64,000 bases of DNA from contig JALBUN010000049.1 of NCBI GenBank assembly GCA_025174535.1, forward strand, positions 1,240,001-1,304,000. The letters run 5' to 3'. Every line of letters starts with the position of its first letter. Positions within the stretch are counted from its first letter, which is position 1. The notes beneath the pieces were generated by a model. That model saw only the letters and a program-made list of their open reading frames with translations. It searched no databases and was not told the DNA's origin. The translations under genes and the position numbers were made by a program. This stretch comes from Cantharellus purpuraceus (lineage: Eukaryota; Basidiomycota; Agaricomycetes; Cantharellales; Hydnaceae). This document shows positions 11,967-22,900 of the stretch, piece after piece.

Positions 11967-12600
11967 AGGACCATCCTTCTAAATGCAGCGACTACACAAC
12001 ACACTTACACAAGATGGCTCTCAAATCCAAACAACTTGCTGAATCTTATAAGTACTTGATATGCCTTAACAATGCTGCACTTACCTCATCTTCTCACCCT
12101 GGTGCAGCTCCTGAGGGGTACAAAGCATGTGACTGTCAACAATCATGCAAGGGATATCTATGATGCCTGCATGGAAGTAGCCATGTCCCACCATCCCAAC
12201 AATACTTTCCAGGACCCCAATGGGAACATGCAATGGATTCCCAACCATCCTGTTCCAGCAATGATGCATACCATACCACTCCCTTACAGTTATCCTACAT
12301 ATATGCCTCCCCCCTCTGCCTCTTCTACAATGATGACAATGGATGGAGACTTTCAAATTACCGCAGAAATGCTGTGATATTGACAAAGCACAAGATAGGG
12401 AGGACAAGGAACATGGTTATCAGTTCAGGAACTTTGGTTTCCTAACAGACCCTGGTCCAACCATGGATATACACCATGCTCAAGGGATGCTCAGCCAAGA
12501 TGCATTCTATCAATCAGAGGTGCTCCAAGCTTGCAAGATGACCATGATGAGGCAGACAAGCCTGAATCTGCCAAACTTAGTTCAACTGGCATTGTACTAG
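11967..12600 (+). other. Unrecognised repeat-like coding remnant
   Basis: Several short overlapping forward frames exist, for example 12014-12163 with a Cys-rich bit KACDCQQSCKGY and 12072-12377 rich in Pro and His. No frame is long and no family is recognised. The sequence probably derives from a transposon and may also represent the target of LTR-Z copy C. Confidence 0.3.
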
Positions 12601-12800
12601 GAACGGTTGTAGTTTGTGTGGATTGGAGCTATTGAAAGGGTCAGGTTCCTGGTTTGGGACTTAGAAACCTGCAGGGTATGGATGCTGCTGGCAGGCAGGG
12701 AGATGGCTTGTGCCAGATTCAGGGAGGACAGAGTGCCATCCTCCTTGTTGATGGCCTCTACTATAGGGTCATGCACTTCAGACACCCCCTCCAGTCAGTC
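12601..12800 (-). pseudogene. GypY gag fragment, reversed
   Basis: The minus strand reads NLAQAISLPASSIHT and related residues, matching the GypY gag N-terminus at 15110-15190 (NLAQAISLLTSSIHN). It is a short, diverged remnant. Confidence 0.65.
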
Positions 12801-13201
12801 AGTCACACCCTGTCACAGACAGCTGGTGATGCCATTATTGACTCTGATTGCCCCATCTTTGTGGCATGAGAGGGAATCAGTCAGTCACTCAAATATAAAG
12901 TGTAAGACTATTTCAACTGATTACCTTGAGTATTATAAATCTTGTAATGTAGATAATATGGGTCTGAAGTGCTAGTGGAAATCAGAGGAAGAGGTGGTCT
13001 GGGATATAGTTGAGCTTGGTTACTTGGGTTCAAGGCCATTGGATGACACTTCATTCCCTTGAGAAATAATCCACTGAACTGAGGATTTTCTGCCAGGTTG
13101 TGATGGGCATGTAAATGTCCTTTGATCTGGGATGTAAGTTCCGCTACTGTTCCTCCAGTTGAGAGACAGAGAGCACTGGCAAGGGCAAGCAAGTCATCCT
13201 T

Positions 13202-14303
13202 TCACTTGTAATGCAAGAATGAGTTATTAAAATCCCTGTTAGCTGCTTCATCAAGAAGACATGCATTGTCAGCTTCCTCAACCTCAAACTGGGCACAGAG
13301 GTCTGGTTCAGTGACAAAAAGTCCCTTGATTTTTGTTGATTTGCAGGTTTTCCTTCTAGTTTCATTGGCAAGTTGAATTTGTGTGTCATTAAGCTCCCTT
13401 TTGACCATGGGACAGTGCACTTGAGCAGCTGCAGTCTGAGCCTTTTGGAGCTCAAGCATCATGTATGTCATCTAGTGCTGCTGATGGCATTTATGCAGTT
13501 CTGAAAGCAATTGCTCACAATCCAGGCACTGGTCTTCTTCATATCCAACTACTGAAGGCAGCATGTGTATTGATGCTGCTGCAGCTGAGCTGGAGCAGGT
13601 GGTTTGAGTGGTAGAAGACAGAGTACTACCTGTGTGAACAATGGACTGTGAGTCACCAGGATAAATTGATGAGGCATTGAGGACAAAAAATCCTCATCAG
13701 TCCATGTGTCAGATTCATCAGAAAGATGATAATCTGAGTCATCTTCATGTGCAGTCTCAGCATCAGTGGGGATGGCAGGGAATGATGTCTGCATCTTGGG
13801 GGGATATGAGTCTGGGACTACAGCACTAGCTGAGGTTGCTCTACTTGGTGCAAAGTCCTCATCAGTGAATATAAATGGATCAAGAAAACAAGGCCAGTTT
13901 TTGCCCATGATTTCTTGATGATCCTCAGGGTAATACATGTTCAGGCTTGCATGTATTTGTGTATTACATTGTATCAGTTGATAGGGATGTTTTCAAGCAC
14001 CCACTGGTCACAGATGTCTATCCATGCTTTTTGAACATGTGAAAATACACCAACATCAAGGGGTTGTAATTTATGTGTACACTTCAATGAGAAGCAGATG
14101 AGAATGACTTCCACCTCCATCATGTCATATGCAGTGTGCTTTATTTCCAAGTTTTCATGTGATTCATGACCATCAAGGAAAAGGATGATCAGTTTATTTG
14201 GATTAACTTGATGGCTTGCTGCATAAGGGATGAACACCTTAGTAAACCAATGTTCAAAGATATCATTGTTTGTCCAACCTGATGGCATGGTACTTACACT
14301 GCA
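13202..14303 (-). pseudogene. DDE_1 (pogo/Tigger-like) transposase, C-terminal half
   Basis: The minus strand at 14288-13974 encodes the second half of a DDE_1 integrase fold: PSGWTNNDIFEHW, the catalytic-Asp segment KLIILFLDGHESH, and KCTHKLQPLDVGVFSHVQKAW, all hallmarks of pogo/Tigger cut-and-paste transposases. 13471-13202 matches the charged C-terminal tail typical of fungal copies. Between them lie stops and a low-complexity acidic region. The gene is cut at 14303 by a GypY LTR; its N-terminal half lies at 32080-33060 in the same orientation. Confidence 0.8.
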
Positions 14304-14412
14304 TGTTACACACTAGGTCCAATGGGGGGTCAGAACCTGGATTGGAGTTTGGGGTCAGAGTTGGAGTGGGGGTTGGGGTGCATTGTGGGGGTCAGAATGG
14401 ACTTGGCTTCAG
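14304..14412 (-). mobile_element. GypY LTR fragment, reversed
   Basis: 109 bp starting TGTTACACACTAGG, the reverse complement of the GypY LTR end. It is cut by the 5' LTR of the full-length GypY at 14413. Its left flank ends TGCA, repeated at 32080-32083 on the other side of the nest. Confidence 0.75.
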
Positions 14413-14935
14413 TGTTATGACTATATTCATTAACGACCAGATCCCCATCCGATTCACTCAGATCCCCGTGCATATGAAATCTATACTCCATTTAGAAACT
14501 GCCACGTCTCCATCTACCTGTCCGATTGTCACCGCCAATTCCGCCCATCCATCTCTGGTTCCAATTGATGCATCAGCATCACCATAGGAACCCAGACATC
14601 CATCCCCGTCGGACTCGGACATACTCATGTAAGGCCGTCGGCCTCGGAGACCCATCACTGGAGTAATTATTATTAGATTTCAAAATATAAGTTGCCCGAC
14701 TGGGGACTTCATTCCCCAGTTTGAATATTGAATCACGCCTAGTTCCTAAGTCCGATCCTAACTCTCTAAGTCATACTCTGCCTCCGAAATCTCGGACACC
14801 GGTATTAGTGAGGGTGCAGCACATAAGCTGAAGCCAAGTCCATTCTGGCCCCCACGACGTGCTCCAACTCTGACCCAACCTCCAACCCAACCTCCAACCC
14901 AATCTCTGACCCCCAATCGGACCAAGTGCGTAACA
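14413..14935 (+). repeat. GypY 5' LTR
   Basis: 523 bp, TGTTATG...GTAACA. It lacks about 7 bp around the TATTTAAG motif present in the 3' LTR, so its own promoter may be damaged. Confidence 0.88.
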
Positions 14936-14966
14936 TATATTCGAACTGCCATACTCACTCTTACCA

Positions 14967-16081
14967 ATGCCATGATCCATCGCCAATTCCGAACACGCAC
15001 GAACCGTCGAGGTGCCTGCTCCCAGCATCGACACCATCCCCGAGGTCATTGAAGAACCGACGGACCACATAGAGGCTGTCAATGAAAAAGACAACACCCT
15101 ACCCTCTCCAAATCTGGCGCAAGCCATCTCCCTGCTCACCAGCAGCATCCATAACCCACAAGCTCCTAAGTCCTGGACCAAGGTCCGAGAACCCGACCCA
15201 TTCAATGGCTCCAATCCATGAAAGCTCCAGCCTTTCTTGGTGCAATGCCGGTTGAATTTCCGCGACCGCCCCGACGCGTTCACATCCGATCAGGTGAAGG
15301 TGACCTTTGCCATGTCCTATCAGGCACCGCACTGGACTACTTTGAGCCAGCGCTCATGGATGACTCCGATGACCCAATATGGTCAGAGGACTACTCCGAC
15401 TTCATCTCTGAACTTCAGACCAATTTCGGTCCTTACAACCCCAAGGCCGATGCCGAGAACGAACTTGATCGACTTCGGATGAAGGAAAATCACAAAATTG
15501 CAAAATACATTGTGAGTTTCCAGCAGCTAGCCCCGAAAGTCCAATGGGGCGACACCGCACTCCAATGCCAATTTTACATTGGACTCCCATCCCGCATCAA
15601 GGATGAGATATCACGCGTCGGTAAGCCGGATACTTTGGTTAACCTCCGCAAGCTCGCCCAATCCATCAACACCCGTTATTGGGAACATCAATCTGAGGTC
15701 TCCTGTGAAAATTTGGCCATCAACAAATCGGACAAATCATCGGACAAGACCCCAAAGTCCAACAAGGGGTCCAATAAGAGGACCACTGCCAACTCAGGCC
15801 AGAGGTCAAACACTGGTAATGCTGCCGCTTCCGGTTCCGGTCAGAACAATTCTGGCACCAGCAATAACTCCAGAGCTCACAAGAGTACTCCGGACCTCTC
15901 CACCAAGCTGGGGAAGGATGGAAAACTTACCCAGCAGGAACGCCAGCGCTGCATGGACAACAACCTCTGTCTGTTCTGCGGAAAGCCTGGCCACCAAGCC
16001 AAGGATTGCAACAAGGCAACCTCGTCTGCAGCAAAGGCAAAGGGCCATGCCGCCAACGCCACGACGGACCCAAAAAAATAG
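14967..16081 (+). pseudogene. GypY gag with CCHC zinc knuckle
   Basis: The start ATG at 14967 matches the start of the reversed copy. Gag forms the particle that packages element RNA. The central capsid domain (FDGSNP-type start, then KVTFAMSY, LDYFEP, FGPYNP, ENELDRL) is followed by a Ser/Asn/Lys-rich linker and the knuckle CLFCGKPGHQAKDC near the end. The copy is broken by TGA at 14973 and 15219, where the reversed copy has Arg CGA, and by a 4-bp deletion near 15326. It ends in AAA AAA TAG, a frameshift signal into pol. Confidence 0.85.
16072..16081 (+). promoter_or_regulatory. -1 ribosomal frameshift site A AAA AAA before UAG
   Basis: In the gag frame the last codons are CCA AAA AAA TAG. 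Seven adenines (16072-16078) form a classic X XXY YYZ slippery heptamer directly followed by the stop. A -1 slip continues as ATA GTA AGC into the pol frame, which is open upstream from 16006 and downstream to 16936. The reversed copy keeps the same layout with one extra A. Confidence 0.7.
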
Positions 16082-16938
16082 TAAGCAGTCCTATAGCCTC
16101 CATATGGGCTGAGGGCTGCGTTGGTACTCCCCGTACGACAAACGAGGTCCGCCTGAACGCATCCACTCTTTCCCACTCCGACTCCCTTACCCTCCTCATC
16201 TACTCCAACTCCATTCCCAATACCACTATTCAAGCATTAATTGACTCTGGTTCTACTCACTGTTTCCTCAATTCCTCTTTTTCCGATTTACATAAACTCC
16301 ATACATACACCATAACTCCGATACCACTCCGATTATTTGATGGCACTACTAATGCTGTTATTTCACGAGCTATAGATCTGTCTATCTGTTTTTCTGTTGG
16401 AGAAATCCAGAACCTTACATTCTATGTTACTCCGCTTGACTCCAGCTGTTCTGTAGTTCTCGGACATAACTGGCTCACCCGCTACAATCTGTTGATTGAC
16501 TGGGCATTGGGCCATATCACATTCTGTTCTCCAGTACAGGCTGTGTCATCCCCGACGTCACCAGCAACTATAGGTGCGAAACTATCTTCCGCCTCCGCTG
16601 ACTCTGCTCCGATAGATACTCCATCTACCCCGCCGTTTATATCACTGGTGGATGCTATGGCCTTCGCCAGACTAAGCAAACTGGATGGTTCTCACACATT
16701 CCAGGTCCACCTCTCTGATCTGATATTCCTCGCCGCCCGTTCCGCCCAATCAACTCCACCGGACCTATCTATGGTTCCTAAGGAGTATCATGGGTTCGCC
16801 GACGTGTTCAGCAAGTCTAAAGCCGACTCCCTAGCGGAACACCGACCATACAATCTCAAGATCGAACTGGATGACAACTCCACCCCTCCACTTGGCCCTA
16901 TCTACTCGCTAACCCAAAAAGAGCTACTGGCTCTCTGA
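16082..16938 (+). pseudogene. GypY pol: aspartic protease region
   Basis: This is the pol frame reached by the -1 shift. The retropepsin active site is ALIDSGSTHCF at about 16234-16266, and a VLGHNWL segment typical of gypsy proteases is at about 16457-16477. The frame ends with the pre-RT segment HRPYNLKIELDD and GPIYSL before TGA at 16936, a likely CGA change. The protease cuts the polyprotein in the particle. This stretch is open; only the junction to RT is broken. Confidence 0.85.
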
Positions 16939-18269
16939 ACATTCATAGACGAGAACTTGGCCACAGGCTTCATCCGCCCATCCCTATCTCCCCATGGAGC
17001 TCTGGTCCTATTTGTCTGCAAAAAGGACGGATCACTCCGTCTATGTGCCAACTTCTGTGGACTCAACAAGATCACCAAGAAAGACCGATACCCCACACCG
17101 CAGACCTACTCGAAAGTCCTCGAAAGGCTAAGATCTATTCCAAAATAGATCTCTGACATGCCTACCATCTAGTCTGCATCCGAGAAGGTGACGAATGGAA
17201 AATGACCTTCTGCACACGATATGGATCTTTCGAGTGGTGCATCATGCCCTTCAGACTAACCAATGCTCCGGCCGCCTTCCAGAGGTTCATGAATGATACC
17301 TTTGCCGACCTCCTTGATGTGACTGTCCTCATTTACTTAGACAACATTTTGGTATATTCGGACAATGAAGAAGAACATCAGACACATGTCCAAGAGGTAC
17401 TCCAACGTCTCCGAAAGCATGGCCTCTTTGCCCGTGCTGACAAATGTGAATTCCACTCCGACTCGGTTGAATACCTAGGCTATATCCTCTCCCCGGCAGG
17501 ATTGACAATGTCTGATGACAAAATCAAAGCCATACAGGAATGGCCGGAACCCTGGAGAGTCAAGGATGTACAGTCCTTCCTAGGGTTCACCAACTTCTAC
17601 CACCGCTTCATTCACGGCCACTCCGATATCACCGTTCCGCTCACCCGACTCACTAGGAAGGGTATCCAATGGAATTTCACTGACGAATGTAGACAGAGCT
17701 TTGAGACCTTGAAGAAGGCCTTTACTTCCGCTCCAATACTGACTCATTGGGTTCCAGACGTTCCTATCCTATTAGAGACCGATGCCTCCGACTATGCACT
17801 TGCCGCGATCCTGTCCATCATCTCTCCGGACGACGGACAAGTCCATCTGATCGCTTTTCACTCATGTACATTTATGCCCCCTGAACTGAAGTATGATGTC
17901 CATGACAAAGAGCTCCTTGCCATATATGAAGCCTTCCGGATATGGAGACACTACCTTGAGGGTCCCTCCGATCCAGTGGATGTCATAACTGACCACAAGA
18001 ACTTGGAATACTTCTCCACAATGAAACTACTCACCCGGAGACAAGTCCGATGGTCCGAATACCTATCTCAGTTCAATCTCATTATCCATTTCCGTCCAGG
18101 TCGACTCGGAGCAAAGCCCGACGCTTTAACTAGACGATGGGATGTCTACCCTAAAGAGGGGAATAACGACTATGCCACTGTAAACCCACACAACTTTCAT
18201 CCTGTGTTTACTAACGAGCAGCTGGCATTGTCCCTACAAGCATCCACCCTCATGACTCCCACCCTCTGA
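16939..18269 (+). pseudogene. GypY reverse transcriptase and RNase H
   Basis: RT copies element RNA to cDNA, and RNase H removes the RNA. The RT part shows [33 protein letters not shown], a frameshift near 17145, then FCTRYGSFEWCIMPF, LTNAPAAFQ and the active site. The active site reads YLDN at 17337-17345, whereas the reversed copy near 31293 codes YLDD, so this RT lost a catalytic Asp by a CG to CA change. The thumb/connection LGFTNFYHRF and RNase H (PILLETDASDYALAAIL, DKELLAI, DHKNLEYF) follow. Stops are TGA at about 17155 and at 18267. Confidence 0.88.
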
Positions 18270-19755
18270 GCTGTCACCATTATGGACATCAACCAACTCC
18301 GCTCCGACATCCGCTCATCACTCCGATCTGATCCTGTTGCAGTTAAACACTTGGAGGACCCTTCCGATCCGAAAATGGTCACTTGACCCCGAAGGACACC
18401 TCCGACACAACAACCAGATATATGTCCCCGACGCCAACGGTCTCTGACTCCGAATTTTGCAGTATTATCATGATCACCCGATCTCCGGCCATTTCAGGCA
18501 AAATCGCACACAAGGATTAATCCAATGAGACTATGTATGGCCAAAAATGCGAGAATACATTCAACACTACTGTAACTCCTGCACCACCTGTATGCACTCA
18601 AAATTGCAAAGGCACAAACCCTACAGAACACTTAAGCAACTTCCAGTCCCAGAGCAACCATGGAACTCCATCCCCATGGATTTCATAGAAAAGCTCCCCC
18701 CATCGCTCAGATACGACACCATACTTGTGATTGTCGACAGGTTCACTAAACAGTCACTATTCATTCCGACGCATGACACCATCATCTCCGCCTCACTAGC
18801 TAAATTGTTCGTTCTCCACATATTCTCTAAACACGGAGTCCCATCGCATGTCACATCCGATCGAGGCTCGGAGTTCGTGTCCTCCTTCTTCCGCACATTA
18901 GGAAAGGCTCTCGACATGAAGCTTCACTTCACCTCCGGATACCATCCTGAAGGAGACAGACAAACGGAATGAATGAATCAGTCCCTGGAACAATATCTCC
19001 GAATCTATTGTAACTATCAACAGGACAACTGGGCTGATCTACTTCCGATCGCAGAGTTTGCCTACAACAATGCTCCGAACGCGACTACTGGCATCTCTCC
19101 GTTCTTTGCTAATAAAGGCTATCATCCGAACATCTCCATCCACCCTGAGAAAGAACTTGCCTCCACCAAAGCCCACCAATTCGTAACTGACCCCGATCAA
19201 CTACACCAACATCTCCAAGAAACCATCTCCGATGCCCAGAAACAATATCAAGTCTCTGCAGACCGACACTGCATTCTGGCTCCGGACCTGCAAATCGGAG
19301 ACAAAGTATTTGTTAAGGCTGAACACTTCTGGACCACCCGCCCATCAAAGAAACTCTCCAAGAAATACTTAGGTCCTTATGAGGTCATTGCTTGTGCAGG
19401 CAGCAGGTCCTTCACCCTCCACCTCCCGGACCACTTCCGAGCAGTTCATCCGGTCTTCCATATATCAATGCTCAAACCTGCTACTACGAACAAGATCTCC
19501 AGTCACATGCAACCCCCACCTCCCCTGATCATCATCGAAGGAGACAATGAATATGAGATATCTGAGATCCTGGACTCGAAGATCGACTGTCAATACAAGT
19601 GCAAGCTCCAGTACTTAGTCAAATGGACTGGATACGAAGGCACCGACGAAGAGTCCTCATGGATCTCTGCATCCGAACTCGATCACACATCCGAATCCAT
19701 CTCCGACTTTCACTCCGCTTATCCAGACAAACCTGGCCCCCTTATGAATCTTTAA
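18270..19755 (+). pseudogene. GypY integrase and chromodomain
   Basis: The integrase zinc-binding region (HDHPISGHF, then CNSCTTCMHSK) runs to about 18605. The catalytic core shows MDFIEKLPPS, then VDRFTKQS, SDRGSEFVSSF and HPEGDRQTE. TGA at 18970 replaces an Arg-type codon, after which QSLEQYLRIYCNYQQDNW continues. The C-terminal part (YLGPYEVI, HPVFHISML) leads to a chromodomain (YLVKWTGYEGTDEESSW), which in this clade can steer integration to heterochromatin. Four likely CGA-derived stops plus one frameshift near 18375, shared with the reversed copy, disable it. Confidence 0.88.
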
Positions 19756-19909
19756 GTTCGATTACTAATGGTAATTCTATTATTTCGCATCATCATTTTA
19801 TTACAAGTCACAAGGGAAATTACCAGCCTGCCCAAAAAACTCTGAAGGAATATCACTCCGACTCATTTTTCTCTGCTCCAAAATTTATAATCATTTTCAT
19901 TTTTTATTT

Positions 19910-22900
19910 TTATACATCGCGTTTCCTTTTTCCCTTCCCCTTATCTACCTCAGGCTCCGTCTCCGACTCATCATCACTCTCTACATCCAACACCCAATCT
20001 TTCTCATCCCCCATGTCCAAATCCTCGTCCAAAGGGGCCATGAACTTCCGCAACCGACATAACTCGGCTGTCCGCTGACCCTCCAGAACCTCCTTCCATT
20101 TCATTGTCTTCACCAAGTCCACTAGCAACCCCTCTGTCCGCCGGAGGTGCTCCGACTGCAGGTTAACCAGCCAGATAAGCTGGCCCACAGTACTATTGGG
20201 CGCAGAGACGCGCCCCGTACCTGCACTGGTCATTGCCCCTTCCGATCTGACACCGCTACCCCTGGCTGCCACAGCACCTGCCTCCGTCCGCCGCTTTTTG
20301 GTCGGACGACCTTCCGATTCTTTCTCTGCCCCTCCTTGTACCACTAGTCAGGGCTTGACTGTATGGGAACTGGTTTTCCCTTAAAAAGATCTTGTTTAAA
20401 GTCCCGAAACTGTACAATTTCGCTTCATGGCCTTAAAATATCAGCATATATCTGCTGCTTTCTCTTGATTCAGGGCCATTCAAATATTCTCTATTTTTTC
20501 ATATTTTTTCGGGAATTTTCCATGCAGAAATGAGTCTACAAACTTATTGTTCTGCTGGGCAAAGTTTTGGGACCCACATGGACCCACAAACCTTCGCAGA
20601 TGTCAGCAGCCTCAAAGTCAGCCGGAGTCACCCGGACAACTGACTCATTTTCGATCACATGACTCATTTCAATCTCCAACTCAATCTGCTCACCACTGCC
20701 AGTAAATCCTCAATATCTTCGCAACCACTGCACCTCCTGACTCCATTTTCGGTGGAGAGTTCAATAGAAGCCGTGCCTACCCATAGCTGTGCTAATCAGC
20801 CTGGGAAACGAAGTATTGACCGAGTTATTTGAGTAATGGTGACTCATGCAATGACTCATGCAATGACTCCTTCCATGACTCATACCATGACTCCTGTGAT
20901 TACTCATACTATGACTCCTGCTCTGAGTCACACTATGACTCCATCCATGACTCATGCCATGAGTCAGAGCAAATCCAAGCAGCTCATTGGCTAGGAAACT
21001 TCCACCCCCTTCTCACATATTCCACTAGCTTCCAGTAGTTTCCATCTATTAATAGGTAGAAGTTTCCAGTAGTGTTGGTCAGCTCCTGTAAATACAATAT
21101 AAAAGGAGCCCATTCTGCCTCTGAAATAAATAACCATTTCTACCCCATCATTTGCACATCAGTGTGACTAGAGTGACATACAGTGTCATCCTCTATATCT
21201 CAGTAACTGTTGATTGTCCAGTTCAAGGGTCGCTTACAGTTGTGTAACTGTATTCAATTGCACTCGAAGTAGTGATTGTCCTGCTTTGGGCGTGAGTGTA
21301 GTATCTACCTCGCATGACTACAAATCTACAGGGTGAGATTGTCTGTCGATAGTCCTGCCATTAGTGCTCATGTTTAAGTTACTAGTGTGTACTGCCTTTG
21401 CAGAGCATTAGAATCTTGAACTCGTGTGAAGCAGTTGCTAGACTACTTCACACATCGCTGTTACCCGCTTCAGAGTGTCACTGGTTGGACAATCGGATTC
21501 ATCCACCTACTTCCTCTAGCCTCTAAGTGCATTCCCCTCTTTTTGGAATATCTGGACCCCTAAGCGTCCGTGAACTCTAGACTCTGGAAGTCTTATTCAT
21601 TCCCTACTGCTAAGAAACGTATTACCTTTCTGCGTATAGTCTGCATTGACCAATACAAAGGATTGTAACCAAAGTACAAACGTTAAATTGTTTCTGGAGT
21701 TGTGCTGCAGTAGGATTTGATATTCTTCTCAGCTGTTCATTCACGGAATTGTGGTGATTTAGAGTTTGCCCTAACACCATAATTTTGCGGGTTCCAAAAC
21801 ATTGACGCTCCGACTCCGGGGATTGAACTTTCCATCGATCCTACACCCTCCTTTCCAACCCCGACAACGATCACAGGACCAAAGGCGGCGAGTTGGGCCA
21901 GTAGGCCGCACACACTCCACGCCCGCATCACGACACAAGTCACAAGTTATGCCGGGTCCGCCAAATGGCTCCATTGGAGCCAGAGCCTTGGGTGGTCCGC
22001 CCCTTCTCGCTGCAGCCTCCAAGTGTTCCCTCTCCTCCTCCTTGTCCTGCTGTTCTGCCACCGCCTTCTCCATCTCGTGCTTGCGAAGCTGGATCACCGA
22101 CCTCACAACACGCAGCTCCTTCTTATGGGTTGCCAATACGCAACTCTCCGCCTTGCACCATATGACCCTCCGATCCACCTCCCGCTTCTCCGTATCAGCA
22201 CTCGGGTACGCCTTCAATGAAAAGACTGCAACGTCAAGATTCTTCTTGGTGGTAGCGGCATAGAGCTCCGCTCTTTTGCAAGCCTTGACTGTGGCTACCC
22301 AAGCCATCTCCTCGTAACAATTCAAAGTTGGATCCGGCTCCACATCCGTCCCGACATCCACACCCACCTCAGGCTCCGCATTTGCGTCGAGCTCCATATT
22401 GGCATCGGGATCCGCCTCCACCTCTGCCCTCTCCGCCTCCGCTGCTTCATCTTCCTCAGCCACACCCAACCCAAATAATGGCCATGCCCACGGACGCAAC
22501 GGCAAGTCCTCCACAGTGACAGTTTTCGGATGAGTTGTCTCTGTCCGTTGTCGGTTCGCTTAAGGAATAGATCCTATAAACCTGCGCGCAACGGTCCTAG
22601 CAAACAGACGGTGTGTAACGCAGTTGTTCAGCACTCCAAAGATCAATCAGGGCGAGGGGTACGTAACAGGGAAGTGGGATAGTGCTCTGTGGTTGGATGG
22701 GGATGGGAGCTAAAGGTCAGTCCCGATGGCTGATCGTGCTCTGTGACTGGATGACAGTGCGGAGCCCGGTTGGGAGGTACGCGAAAGCTGGTTTCAGGAG
22801 AATCAACCTCTCAGTGGCGGAGGGAAATCTGATCGTTGAACCAAGGTGTTTTACCTCAGTGTAGAGATGATGGATTGTGATGTAGAGCGTAGAGCGTAGA

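Noticed and set aside
12343..12600. Possible host gene between LTR-Z copy C and the GypY fragment
   Set aside because: Only short overlapping frames in different phases, no intron signals that join them, no recognised domain; kept as unknown remnant.
20829..21038. ORFs rich in DSCHDSYHDS or SHGMSHGRSH in LTR-Z copies (also 59814-60103 and 61413-61702)
   Set aside because: They are translations of the TGASTCAT repeat array in noncoding LTR sequence and occur on both strands; no start context or conservation of protein.
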